From assembly GCF_000379125.1 (NCBI RefSeq), contig NZ_KB900627.1, positions 776,647 to 840,646 of the forward strand: a stretch of 64,000 bases of DNA, given 5' to 3'. Numbering within the stretch: the stretch's first letter is position 1; each line of letters starts with the position of its first letter. Below the pieces are notes generated by a model. That model did not search any database, was not told the origin of the DNA, and saw nothing but the letters and a program-made list of their open reading frames with translations. Below, piece by piece: positions 47,637 to 55,779 of this stretch. The position numbers were made by a program, and so were the translations under genes. The stretch comes from Methylosinus sp. LW4. GTDB lineage: Bacteria; Pseudomonadota; Alphaproteobacteria; Rhizobiales; Beijerinckiaceae.

Positions 47637-48004
47637 GGCGCGACGCGACGGGTAGACCCGACAGGCCAGAGCGCCTGTCGCGCCGCGGATCGGGCGGCCG
47701 CTCGGACCCGGGCTTTGGCGAGGGGCGCCGGGCCTAGCCGCGACAGTCGACCGCGGTCACGGGCACCGACATCGGGCGCGCATGGGACGCGCGGAGCTTC
47801 GCGGAATGGAGTGGTTATGGAACCTTGCGCAACGTCTACCCTTTTGCAAGGTCGCCGATTTGGTCGCCCCGGCCGCACTCTCCTGTGGGCAACCGCTCCG
47901 ATATCGTAAATCAGCGACCAATGTCGCCTTGCCGAGCGTATCCTCACAGTGGAAGAATCCTGTTCGGACGCCCCAAATGAGCAGAGAGACACCGTACCTT
48001 TTCG
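47637..48004. other. Gap between the DNA-processing block and the nuclease gene
   Basis: No gene is recognised in 368 bp. GC is very high up to about 47780, then falls. It should contain the promoter of the nuclease gene. Confidence 0.4.
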
Positions 48005-48017
48005 ATGGACACCCAAC

Positions 48018-48056
48018 CCATGGCCCTCGTGGAGCTGTTGTCCACGAGGGCCATGG
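48018..48056 (+). promoter_or_regulatory. Perfect 16-bp hairpin covering the ribosome-binding site and start codon
   Basis: CCATGGCCCTCGTGGA (48018-48033) is mirrored by TCCACGAGGGCCATGG (48041-48056) with a 7-nt loop GCTGTTG. In RNA the 3' arm buries GAGGG and the ATG at 48053, the best start of the downstream nuclease-like gene. It could hold translation off, like an RNA thermometer or a trans-opened switch. It could also be a recombination palindrome. Confidence 0.5.
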
Positions 48057-49144
48057 AAGAAGTGCGCGGATATAACGAAAACACCATTCTAAACACGCCG
48101 GTCGAAGACTTAATTGAAGAGCTTGTCGAGAAATATAAGCCGGACGTTCCGGCCATCAACGCTGAGAACACCTACGTCAGCGAGAAGGAAAACAAGCGCG
48201 AGGAACAGTGGCGCGATGATTTCGGTTGGAGCCGCGGCGGATCGCGGACGGTCACGGAGAATCTGGTGACGTTCCACGTTTCGTTCACCGGAGACGCCAC
48301 CCTCTTCACCTTGTCGCCCCGTAGTCGTTCGATTCCCGGCCCCCAGGCATCGGTCAATGGCCGTGAGCTTCTGATCACCATGGTGGCCGACAGGAACACG
48401 CCGGAGACGATGAAGGCAGCCTTCAACGAAACGATAATGAGCATCAACCAGCACCTCGCCACCATGCGGAACGACTTCCGCAACGTGGCCGCTCATTTCG
48501 AAGGCCCTGCCCGTCAGTACTTGGAGCAACGCCGAGCGACGATCCTGCAGAATAAGAACACTGTTTCTGCGCTTGGCTTCCCCATGAAGCGTCGAGAGAG
48601 AGCGCCTACAACCTATATAGTGCGCCAGAGGTGCGGAGAAAGATTACCCAAGTTCGTCCTGCCACGACCGCGCCTTTCAAGCCTGAGCCGACGCTGGACG
48701 AGGCGGAATACACGCACATCCTCGGAATCATCGACAACATGACGAAGGTGATGGAGCGGAGCCCGCACACGTTCGCCAAAATGGGCGAAGAGGACAATCC
48801 GGCAGCACTACCTCGTGCAGCTGAACGGTCAATATGTGGGGAACGCTACCGGCGAGACGTTCAACGCCACCGGGAAGACCGACATCCTCATCCGGTCGGA
48901 AGGCCAGAACATCTTCATCGCCGAATGCAAATTCTGGCACGGCGAGAAGGGATTTGTCGATACGGTTAGCCAGCTCCTATCCTATGTGACGTGGCGGGAC
49001 ACCAAGACCGCCGTTGTGATCTTCAACCGCAATAAGAACCTAAGTGGCGTGATCCAACCCGTCCCGGAAAGTGCGGTCCTCGAAGCGGTGAAAAAGCTGA
49101 ACGCCCCTTACACCCCCCTAGCGGAACAGCCCGACGACGCGTAG
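48053..49144 (+). pseudogene. PD-(D/E)XK-like nuclease gene with two frameshifts
   Basis: The coding potential spans one gene in three pieces. The first piece (48053-48600) starts EEVRGYNENTILNTPVEDLI and is a mostly helical and beta N-terminal domain with DGFGWSRG-type turns (DDFGWSRGGSRTVTENLVTF). Near 48600, in a GAGAGAGAG run, the frame shifts to APEVRRKITQVRPATTAPFK, and near 48790 an extra A shifts it back to RQHYLVQLNGQYVGNATGET. The last part carries FNATGKTDILIRSEGQNIFI and AECKFWHGEKG, the D...E-x-K core of a restriction-like endonuclease. Intact it would be about 365 aa. The family is not identified. Its place beside Cascade suggests defence. Confidence 0.65.
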
Positions 49145-49216
49145 TCACGAATAAGAACGGTTAGTGTGCTTGCAACTCGGCGAGCCCTCAACGGCAAATA
49201 AGGAGGAATCCTTTAC

Positions 49217-49245
49217 CTGTTCATCCCCGCGCCTGCGGGGAACGT
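49217..49245 (-). CRISPR. Solitary degenerate type I-E CRISPR repeat
   Basis: On the minus strand, the same direction as the cas operon, 29 nt match the local type I-E repeat with about three changes. The stem core GTTCCCCGCAGGCGCGGGGA is intact, followed by TGAACAG. It lies 174 bp beyond the cas6e stop, where cas1, cas2 and an array would be expected. No second repeat follows, because the end of the nuclease gene begins within 100 bp. Confidence 0.8.
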
Positions 49246-49320
49246 TCTCAGAAACGCATGGAAACTCATTTTTCTTCAAGATGTTAAAGGCGCGCCGTTG
49301 TTGGTGCAGGGCCGTCGGGT

Positions 49321-49375
49321 GCCTGCGCAGCGGCATCTCGGCGTCAATCGCATCCGTCTTCGCCCGCCGATCCAC
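49321..49375 (-). pseudogene. Tiny IS110-like transposase scrap
   Basis: The minus strand reads DRRAKTDAIDAEMPLR, which matches the RRAKTDxxDAExL motif of IS110-family transposases. Nothing else of the element remains. It sits between cas6e and the lone repeat, at the site where cas1 and cas2 are missing. Confidence 0.4.
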
Positions 49376-49418
49376 TGGCAGGCACTACGTCTGCCTCAGT
49401 CTTTTTCCGAAGGTTCGT

Positions 49419-50150
49419 TCATCGCACACGCCGAATCAGCATGAGCCCGCAGCCGAACGCCCGAGCGCGTCCGAAGCCCCGTGCGAGATTGTCGAGGAAA
49501 AGCTCAGGCTCGATGACAGTGAGAAACCCGTCAAAGGAGAGAACCGAAGTGGAGATCGTCTCTCTGCGAGCGACGGCGCGCACTCGGACGATATCCCGGT
49601 CGATCTCAATCTGACGATAACCGTCGATTTTCAACGCATCTGCCGGTGAAATCTCGAATCCCGCCCGTGCGCCTTGGCTTTCGAGCCAGCGTCGGCCTTC
49701 CGCTTCGATAATCTGTAGGCGCATCGAAGGGCGCTCCTCTCGCGGAACCGTCGCGAGTGAGTGCATCACGACATCATCGCGGCGTCGGACTTTTTTTCCA
49801 TCGACAATACGCCAGTGCGTCACAGCCGGATTGGCGAGAAGCGAGAAGCTGAGCCGATCGCCTTTTTCGAGGGCCGGCGCAAACTCCTTTGTCTCGACGT
49901 TGAAGAGTGGCGAATCTTGATCTGGCAGACGATGCGATAGGACGAGGAAGCGCGTCGCCGGTGCGCCGAGATCCTCGCGCCGATACAAGAAGTCTCGCGT
50001 CGCGTTCCGATCCCCCGCGAATAGAGACCAGATGAGGCGATGATCGACATGCAATCGCGCCGCGGGGTCGGTCGGCGCGAGGACCGGTGCGACGGCCTCG
50101 AGGCTTGGCACGCTTTTCAGCGTCGCGCGGGAAAGAAAGAGCGGCGTCAT
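49419..50150 (-). CDS. cas6e: Cas6e (CasE), crRNA-processing endonuclease of type I-E
   Basis: The 243-aa protein has tandem ferredoxin-like folds: the N-terminal PLFLSRATL strand, the catalytic-type His region (ARLHVDHRLIWSLFAGD, matching the family's HRL-WxLF signature) and the C-terminal Gly-rich GRARAFGCGLMLIRRV that contacts the crRNA. It cleaves the pre-crRNA repeat hairpin and stays bound to the 3' handle in Cascade. The start is the ATG at 50150, which overlaps the cas5e stop as ATGA; the longer frame to 50249 lies in cas5e. It is the last gene of the five-gene Cascade operon; no cas1 or cas2 follows. Confidence 0.93.
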   Translation of the reverse strand: MTPLFLSRATLKSVPSLEAVAPVLAPTDPAARLHVDHRLIWSLFAGDRNATRDFLYRREDLGAPATRFLVLSHRLPDQDSPLFNVETKEFAPALEKGDRLSFSLLANPAVTHWRIVDGKKVRRRDDVVMHSLATVPREERPSMRLQIIEAEGRRWLESQGARAGFEISPADALKIDGYRQIEIDRDIVRVRAVARRETISTSVLSFDGFLTVIEPELFLDNLARGFGRARAFGCGLMLIRRVR

Positions 50151-50872
50151 CGCGGGACTTTGCCCCACGATGTGACTACATGTTCGTCGCGCAGATCGAA
50201 ACGCCAGAGCTTGCGATCCAGGACGACATCGCGGCGCGTTTCGACGCATGTCGCGTTATTCGGAAACCCAGTGAAATAGTCGTCCAACGCAATTTCGCCG
50301 TCGCGTTCGAAATAATGGGCGTAAGCGTCTGGACGCCTTCGGCGACGATCATATTCGGCGAGCGCATCCACCAGCGTCTCCGCTTCGACGAGAAGCGGAT
50401 CGGGAGGCAAACCGAGTGGACAGGATTTACGGCCTAGATAGAGCGTGAACACGGGCTTGCGTAATGCCTGCTCCAGACTCTCAAGCGTGAACAGGCTCTG
50501 TTCTAATGCTCCGCATGCGATGAGGAAGGCGCAATCGGCGCGGTAGTCCCGCCGCGAGAGGATTGTGTTGCGCTTGCCTGCGAGTTCTTCGCGCCGCGTC
50601 GCCCACGTCGTGCCTTTGCGCGTCGGTGGCGTCTGCGTGGTGTGATAATCGACGATCAACGGGCCGAGGCGATCACGGCGCGAGGCGAAGGCGAGCGCAG
50701 CGGCAAACTCAGCTTGGCGGGGGTCGGCGCGCTCGAGGCCGAGCGCCGCGCCGAGCAGGCCCGCCAGCGCGGAATGGCTGGGCCGCGCGCCCGTCTCGCG
50801 TCGCTCGCCAACAGCAACGTCGCCGAAAGAGCCGAGTGGCGCCACGAGCTGAAAGAGGAGAAGCTTTCGCAT
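50147..50872 (-). CDS. cas5e: Cas5e (CasD), Cascade subunit
   Basis: The 241-aa protein has the typical Cas5e start LLLFQLVAPLGSFGDVAVGE, the loop RPSHSALAGLLGAALG and LIVDYHTTQTP, and the family tail LSRRDYRADCAFLIA, VFTLYLGRKSCPLGLPPDP. It caps the 5' handle of the crRNA in Cascade. Translation is coupled on both sides: TAATG overlap with cas7e and ATGA overlap with cas6e. It looks complete. Confidence 0.95.
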   Translation of the reverse strand: MRKLLLFQLVAPLGSFGDVAVGERRETGARPSHSALAGLLGAALGLERADPRQAEFAAALAFASRRDRLGPLIVDYHTTQTPPTRKGTTWATRREELAGKRNTILSRRDYRADCAFLIACGALEQSLFTLESLEQALRKPVFTLYLGRKSCPLGLPPDPLLVEAETLVDALAEYDRRRRRPDAYAHYFERDGEIALDDYFTGFPNNATCVETRRDVVLDRKLWRFDLRDEHVVTSWGKVPR

Positions 50873-51942
50873 TACAGCGCCTCACTAGCGAAGCCGACAA
50901 TCTCGGCGAGCGACCCCTCGCCCGTGAGAGCGTTCATCCGTCGTTCGACGACGCCCTCGTGGCCATAAACGGCGGCGAAATTTTCCCGCGTCTCCACGAG
51001 CTTTTCGATCGAGGCATTCAGAAAATCCAACTCTTTCGCGACGCGCTCGATCGGCTGCAGAAAGGCGCCGGCCAGCGTGCGCGGCGCGGCGTCGCCGCGT
51101 TCCGCCAGAATAAAATGCGCGCGCGCAAAACTGGCGAAGCTCGCGGATTTGCCGCGTGGACCAATGGTAGCGCTCGCACGGATCAGCGCCTCGATCGCCT
51201 TCTTCGCCACCTCGGCGTCACCGCCGAGATTTTTCAGCAGCAGCGCACGATCGATGTTAATGTAAAGGTAGAACACGCCGGCGCCGAAGCCTGTCTCGCC
51301 GATGAAGCCGGCGCCAGCGTCCTCCGCATTTGTCTTGAGATCGTCGACCGCGGTGTAGTAATCCTCGTCGACGACGACTTTATGCGTGGTGACGGCGTGG
51401 GCGACCTGCACCGCCGCCTCGCGATTGAAATCCGGGCTATCGGTGAGCATGCGTCCGAACATGGCGATGTCAGCCGCCGTATCGGTCTTACGCAAGAGCA
51501 CCTCTGCAAGAGCCTTTTTCTCTCCGATGGCGCGTTCTCCCGCGGCGCGGGACTCAGCGTAGACGATCGCGGCCGCGCGTTCCTCGGGTGAGATGAAGGC
51601 GAGCTGCTCCGTGAATTCGGGTTTGGGATCGTTTTCGCGTTTCACCTTGCCAAAGGCCGACGCGACCTCGCGGGCGATCTCCATGGCTTTAGCCTCATCG
51701 AGCCTCCCGCGCAAATGATCGAGAACGACGGAGCCGATCCGCTGCGTGCGGTCGCCGAGATGCTGCGCGAGCACGTCATGTGCGATGTCACTCGTACGCC
51801 AAGCGCGTTTCAAGGATTGGCTCGACACACGCAGCCGTGTGGCACCGCCGATGACCGCGGTCTTGGGTTTGCCCGTGTCGTCGCGGTTGAGGTTTGACGG
51901 CGGATAAAATGTCAGCAGATGCAACTGAACGAACCGGTTCAT
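50872..51942 (-). CDS. cas7e: Cas7e (CasC), Cascade backbone subunit
   Basis: The 356-aa protein begins FVQLHLLTFYPPSNLNRDDT and contains RLRVSSQSLKRAWRTSD, DYYTAVDD and GFGAGVFYLYINIDRALLL, all typical of Cas7e. Six copies form the helical backbone along the crRNA. It overlaps cse2 by 4 bp (ATGA) and cas5e by TAATG. It looks complete with no broken motif. Confidence 0.96.
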   Translation of the reverse strand: MNRFVQLHLLTFYPPSNLNRDDTGKPKTAVIGGATRLRVSSQSLKRAWRTSDIAHDVLAQHLGDRTQRIGSVVLDHLRGRLDEAKAMEIAREVASAFGKVKRENDPKPEFTEQLAFISPEERAAAIVYAESRAAGERAIGEKKALAEVLLRKTDTAADIAMFGRMLTDSPDFNREAAVQVAHAVTTHKVVVDEDYYTAVDDLKTNAEDAGAGFIGETGFGAGVFYLYINIDRALLLKNLGGDAEVAKKAIEALIRASATIGPRGKSASFASFARAHFILAERGDAAPRTLAGAFLQPIERVAKELDFLNASIEKLVETRENFAAVYGHEGVVERRMNALTGEGSLAEIVGFASEAL

Positions 51943-52517
51943 GATCGTGCCTCGAGGGATCCCGCCTCGGCGGTCGTGGCCGGCCGTTCGCCAGCGCCGT
52001 AATAGTCGAAGACCAGATCGCGCCGCGTCTTGTCCTCGTCGAAGAAGAGGACAAGCCTAGCGATATCGCGAACGCTCGCGGCAAAGCCGGCGATGGCGAT
52101 CGCGCGTCGAAACGACGCCGCGATCTCCTCCTCCTCCGTTGCCTCCAACAGGCGCTTGAAACGTAGAAGCGACAGTTTCGCCGACTGCTCATCGGAGAAA
52201 TTTTCTCGTCCGACACTTCGACCGAAACGCAGTCGCTCGTCGTCACGAATCGTGGCCAGAACACAGGCTAGCGTGGCGACCCGCGGCAGCCGCGCCTTCG
52301 AGGCACCGAGCGCATGAAACAATTGCAGCGTCGCCTCCTCGTACATGGCCTCGGCTGGCGACGCCCTCCGCAGCCTCGCCCTCGCGACGCGATCCTTGCC
52401 GCCTTCTCTCTTGTCGGGATGTCGGCCGTCAAGGGTTTTCCACCATTGAAATGAGATGAATCCATAGTCAAGCGCATTGGTCTGCGCGGCCTTCTTGCTC
52501 ATTTGCCCTTCCCTCAT
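51939..52517 (-). CDS. cse2: Cse2 (CasB, Cas11e), Cascade small subunit
   Basis: This is a 192-aa all-helical protein with the family pattern FISFQWWKTLDG...RARLRRASPAEAMYEEATL and SLLRFKRLLEATEEEEI. Two copies form the Cascade belly that stabilises the R-loop and displaced strand. The start is the ATG at 52517, overlapping the cse1 stop (ATGA); an ATG at 52502 is possible. Confidence 0.93.
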   Translation of the reverse strand: MREGQMSKKAAQTNALDYGFISFQWWKTLDGRHPDKREGGKDRVARARLRRASPAEAMYEEATLQLFHALGASKARLPRVATLACVLATIRDDERLRFGRSVGRENFSDEQSAKLSLLRFKRLLEATEEEEIAASFRRAIAIAGFAASVRDIARLVLFFDEDKTRRDLVFDYYGAGERPATTAEAGSLEARS

Positions 52518-54184
52518 TTTTTGTCGCCTTTGCCCGTCCTGGACAGCGGGAGCTCGAGCGTGGTGAAAACCTTTCGTCCCAGAGCACCACGTCCGAGAAA
52601 AACGCCGATGAGTGCGCGGCGTGCGGGAACGGCGCGTTCCATGATTTTCGTTGGCATGTCACCGAAGCTCACCGCCTCGTCGAAGAGGATTATCGCGTGC
52701 TTACGCAGGATGCCGAGCCATCGTTCGACGAGTGGCCTACGCTCCTCTTCGGTGTCGAGTGTTTCGACCGCGTCGAACAACCCGTGAAGATGATTGAAGA
52801 ACGCAGCTCGCGTCTCTTGAAAGAACCGTTCACGTAATGCGGCGAAAGGCGATGCCTTGCCGTCCCCGCGCTCGCCGGCGAGCGCGGTGCAAACCGCGAT
52901 TCCGAGCGCGCTGGCGACAAGATCGGCGGCCTCGACAAACCGACGGGTTAGGCCGTGGAGATGCGCCTGGCGTTGCTCGCTTGTCGTCGCTGGAAGAATG
53001 AACAGGGGTATCTGCGCTTCGACGAAGCCGCGGGCCTTCATATTGTCCATGTCGTAACCGCAGGCGAGCAAACGACATTCCGTCACGCGCGCGCCGTCGT
53101 GGATATCGGCAAGACGCGTCTTCGCCTCGATGACCATTTTCGCGGGCCGGAACGCATCGTCCGCCGATCCCGCGAGCGCCGGCCAGTCGGTGTAGAGAAC
53201 GCCGCCCGGCTTCGGATGCACAGGCAGCCACGACGGCGGCGTTGCCTTCGATAAATAGTAGGGCGACAGCGGATGTTGAAAGGCGGGATCGTAGGCCGCG
53301 CCCCAGGTCCGCATGCGAAATCCCGTCACAATGACATCGTCGACGTGGCCGGTAAGAGGACAGAGCGTGCCGGCGTCATTGCGGGCAAAGATGAGCCGTA
53401 TGCGGCGCGGCATTCCCCAAAAAGCTTGCAAAACATGCGCCGTCCACGGCGCGCGATTGGAACTCGGCGCAACGAGACGCGGCGGTTTGCCATCAGACGG
53501 AAATGTCGGCGCGAGCCACGGAAAGACGCGGTCCATTTCATCGTGGGCCCGGGCGAAGGCTTCATCTTCCGGCGGCGTCGCGAGCCACAGCATCTGCCAC
53601 AGAGCAATCTCTTCTGGGGGCGCGACGAGCGTCGTCATCGGACCGCCACCGCGTAGAGACGTCCGATGGCCGGCGCCTCCCGAGGGCGCGAAGATCTGGA
53701 GCGCATAGAGCGCGATGGCCGTCGCTGCACGGGACAGAGAATCGATGCGCCCCCGCTTCTGAAACAGGTCCTTATTCTCTTTCAACGTATTAGCGCCCGG
53801 CGCATCGATTAGCAGACCGACGACCGGCGAGTCTTCGGTGTCGATCAACATATCAAAGTCCTGCATAAAACGCGGCTCTTCGCCGTCCAGATTGAAAGCC
53901 CCTGCAAACGGCGCGAAAGCTTTTTCGAGTCGATCGGCGTCGGGGGGCGTCTCCCACCATGTCTTCCACTTCCGATGGTTGCTGGGTGCAGGAAATGCGG
54001 TCGCGAGCAGGCCGATCATGAATTCGCGCGACGCCGCATCGAAGTCAGGTCGACCCCAGGCGAAGGCGACGATAGGGTCGCGGTCGATGTCGGAGGCGAT
54101 TTCGGACGGACGGATTACGCACTTGCTGCCGCTGCGACGGCGCACTGGAAGCCAAGGGCTTTGAAGGAGAGAAAAATGCGACAT
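52514..54184 (-). CDS. cse1: Cse1 (CasA, Cas8e), Cascade large subunit
   Basis: The 556-aa protein starts SHFSLLQSPWLPVRRRSGSK, the standard Cse1 opening. It contains FAGAFNLDGEEPRFMQDFDM, APSGGAGHRTSLRGGGPMTT (the L1-type PAM-sensing loop region) and a C-terminal four-helix bundle. In active systems it recognises the PAM and recruits Cas3. It is the first gene of the operon; the start is the ATG at 54184. No cas3 lies upstream: the next 600 bp hold only debris and then an IS91-like element. It looks intact. Confidence 0.95.
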   Translation of the reverse strand: MSHFSLLQSPWLPVRRRSGSKCVIRPSEIASDIDRDPIVAFAWGRPDFDAASREFMIGLLATAFPAPSNHRKWKTWWETPPDADRLEKAFAPFAGAFNLDGEEPRFMQDFDMLIDTEDSPVVGLLIDAPGANTLKENKDLFQKRGRIDSLSRAATAIALYALQIFAPSGGAGHRTSLRGGGPMTTLVAPPEEIALWQMLWLATPPEDEAFARAHDEMDRVFPWLAPTFPSDGKPPRLVAPSSNRAPWTAHVLQAFWGMPRRIRLIFARNDAGTLCPLTGHVDDVIVTGFRMRTWGAAYDPAFQHPLSPYYLSKATPPSWLPVHPKPGGVLYTDWPALAGSADDAFRPAKMVIEAKTRLADIHDGARVTECRLLACGYDMDNMKARGFVEAQIPLFILPATTSEQRQAHLHGLTRRFVEAADLVASALGIAVCTALAGERGDGKASPFAALRERFFQETRAAFFNHLHGLFDAVETLDTEEERRPLVERWLGILRKHAIILFDEAVSFGDMPTKIMERAVPARRALIGVFLGRGALGRKVFTTLELPLSRTGKGDKK

Positions 54185-54384
54185 GCAAGCCCCCAACAAG
54201 GTGTTGACAAACGGCGATGCCTTTTTCTCCACAAAAGAGATAATCCTGGCAGAGTCCAATGATGAACGAACTAAAGCGCTAGTATGCATAGGAGAAGCTG
54301 CATGGCAGATTGTGCGCGCTCATCATCCTTTTGCACCAACCGCTCACATCGGTCCATCCCCGTTTCATTTGCCAAGCTCGACCC

Positions 54385-54670
54385 TTAACCCGATTTCCGC
54401 GTCATACCAAGCCTCTCTCGCCTTGCCCCTCTCGTCGGCCAATCGGGTTTGCCCGGCCGCGGCAGCCGCCCCTTCGAACCGTGCCGCAGCGTCGGATCGA
54501 CACCGCCGATCATCGCGAGCGGCAACGGTGCTGCCCATTTCAGCCGCTCGGCAAAAACGATATCGGCCTTGCGCAAGGAGAAAACATCCCCGCCTCGCGC
54601 AGCACTTCCCGAGCCGCCGCGGCGTCGAGGGCGGGGCGACGGGCGAGCGTCGCGTTGCACTTAGAGCATC
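54385..54670 (-). pseudogene. Degraded ORF upstream of cse1 (possible DUF1403 fragment)
   Basis: Minus-strand frames read ARRPALDAAAAREVLREAG, then after a shift VFSLRKADIVFAERLKWAAP and LPLAMIGGVDPTLRHG. The DIVFAERLKWAAPLPL pattern resembles DUF1403-type proteins of alphaproteobacterial plasmids, but I am not sure. It is not Cas3: no HD or helicase motif is seen. The remaining 54185-54384 and 54671-54810 show nothing else. Confidence 0.35.
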
Positions 54671-54918
54671 GTCCGAGCGTGGCGATTCAATAAAGCGGGA
54701 CGGATCCCATATCTGAAGCGGAGCGCTGATCGGCAGTGAACGGCCCGAGCGGTTGGGAGGGGATCATGGCGCTGTCGATGGATCTTCGCGAGAATGAGAT
54801 GAATGTAAATCGGATTGAACGAAGCCGCTATCGCGGAGGGGGCGGCGAGGTCGCGTGATTGGCCTCCTGTCTGAGAGGATTTGGGTGTTGCAGCCCACTC
54901 TCAAACAGGAGGTTCCAG

Positions 54919-55779
54919 ATGGCCGAGATCAGCCCTCTGCGTCGTCGCATGATCGAGGACATGACGGTCCGCAATCTTCCGCCGGCGACCCAGCAATCCT
55001 ACATCCACGCCGTCGCGAAGTTCAGCCAATATTTCGGGCGTTCGCCCGATCGCCTGGGACTGGAGGACGTCCGCGCCTTCCAGGTGCATCTGGTCTCGAA
55101 GGGCATATCCTGGGCGTCGCTCAATCAGACCGTCTGCGCGCTGCGTTTTTTCTACGGCGTGACGCTCGGTTGCGAGACGATCCCGGCGCGGATCGCCTAT
55201 GCGCGCGAGCCACGCAAGCTGCCGTCGGTGCTGAGCGCCGACGAAGTGGTCCGCTTTCTCGAATCCGTCTCGAGCCTCAAACCACGCGTCGCGCTCACCG
55301 CCGCCTATGCCGCGGGACTGCGCGTGTCGGAGGTGATCGGCCTGAAGGCGGCCGACATTGACAGCGACCGCATGGTCATTCGCATCGTGCGAGGCACGGG
55401 CGGCAAGGAGCGCTACGCTATGCTGTCCGAGCAGCTTCTCGGCAACCTGCGCAGCTATTGGCGCCTCGCGCGGCCCGAGAGCTTCTTGTTTCCCGGTCGC
55501 GACAAGGACAAGCCGATCGAGCAGACCGTGCTGCACGCCGCCTGCCGCTCGGCGCGCGCCGCGGCCGGCATCGACAAGAGAGTGAGCGTCCATGTCCTGC
55601 GGCACAGCTTCGCGACGCATCTGCTGGAGTGCGGCGTCGACATTCGTATCATCCAGGTGCTGCTCGGCCACGAGCATCTGTCGACGACGGCGCTCTACAC
55701 GCGAGTTTCGACACAACTGATCAGCGGGACCAAGAGCCCCCTGGATCGTCTTTCCTTGGAGGTGACGCCGCCCGAGTGA
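54919..55779 (+). CDS. Tyrosine recombinase of the IS91-like element
   Basis: The 286-aa protein has an N-terminal SAM-like core-binding domain (YIHAVAKFSQYFGRSPDRLG) and a complete catalytic domain: Arg in AAGLRVSEVIGLKAADI, Lys in GKERYAML, His-x-x-Arg in VHVLRHSFATHLLE, His in LLGHEHLSTTALYTRV with the Tyr nucleophile. The ATG at 54919 follows AGGAGG by 5 nt. The transposase starts directly after its stop (TGAATG). Such paired genes occur in a subgroup of IS91-like elements; the recombinase may resolve rolling-circle intermediates. Confidence 0.92.
   Translation: MAEISPLRRRMIEDMTVRNLPPATQQSYIHAVAKFSQYFGRSPDRLGLEDVRAFQVHLVSKGISWASLNQTVCALRFFYGVTLGCETIPARIAYAREPRKLPSVLSADEVVRFLESVSSLKPRVALTAAYAAGLRVSEVIGLKAADIDSDRMVIRIVRGTGGKERYAMLSEQLLGNLRSYWRLARPESFLFPGRDKDKPIEQTVLHAACRSARAAAGIDKRVSVHVLRHSFATHLLECGVDIRIIQVLLGHEHLSTTALYTRVSTQLISGTKSPLDRLSLEVTPPE

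Noticed and set aside
47637..48004. Possible IS21-like terminus or small ORFs
   Set aside because: No repeated tip motif and no conserved product were found.
54385..54670. Remnant of cas3 upstream of cse1
   Set aside because: No HD, Walker or DEAH-type motif can be read in any frame; the sequence resembles a different plasmid protein.
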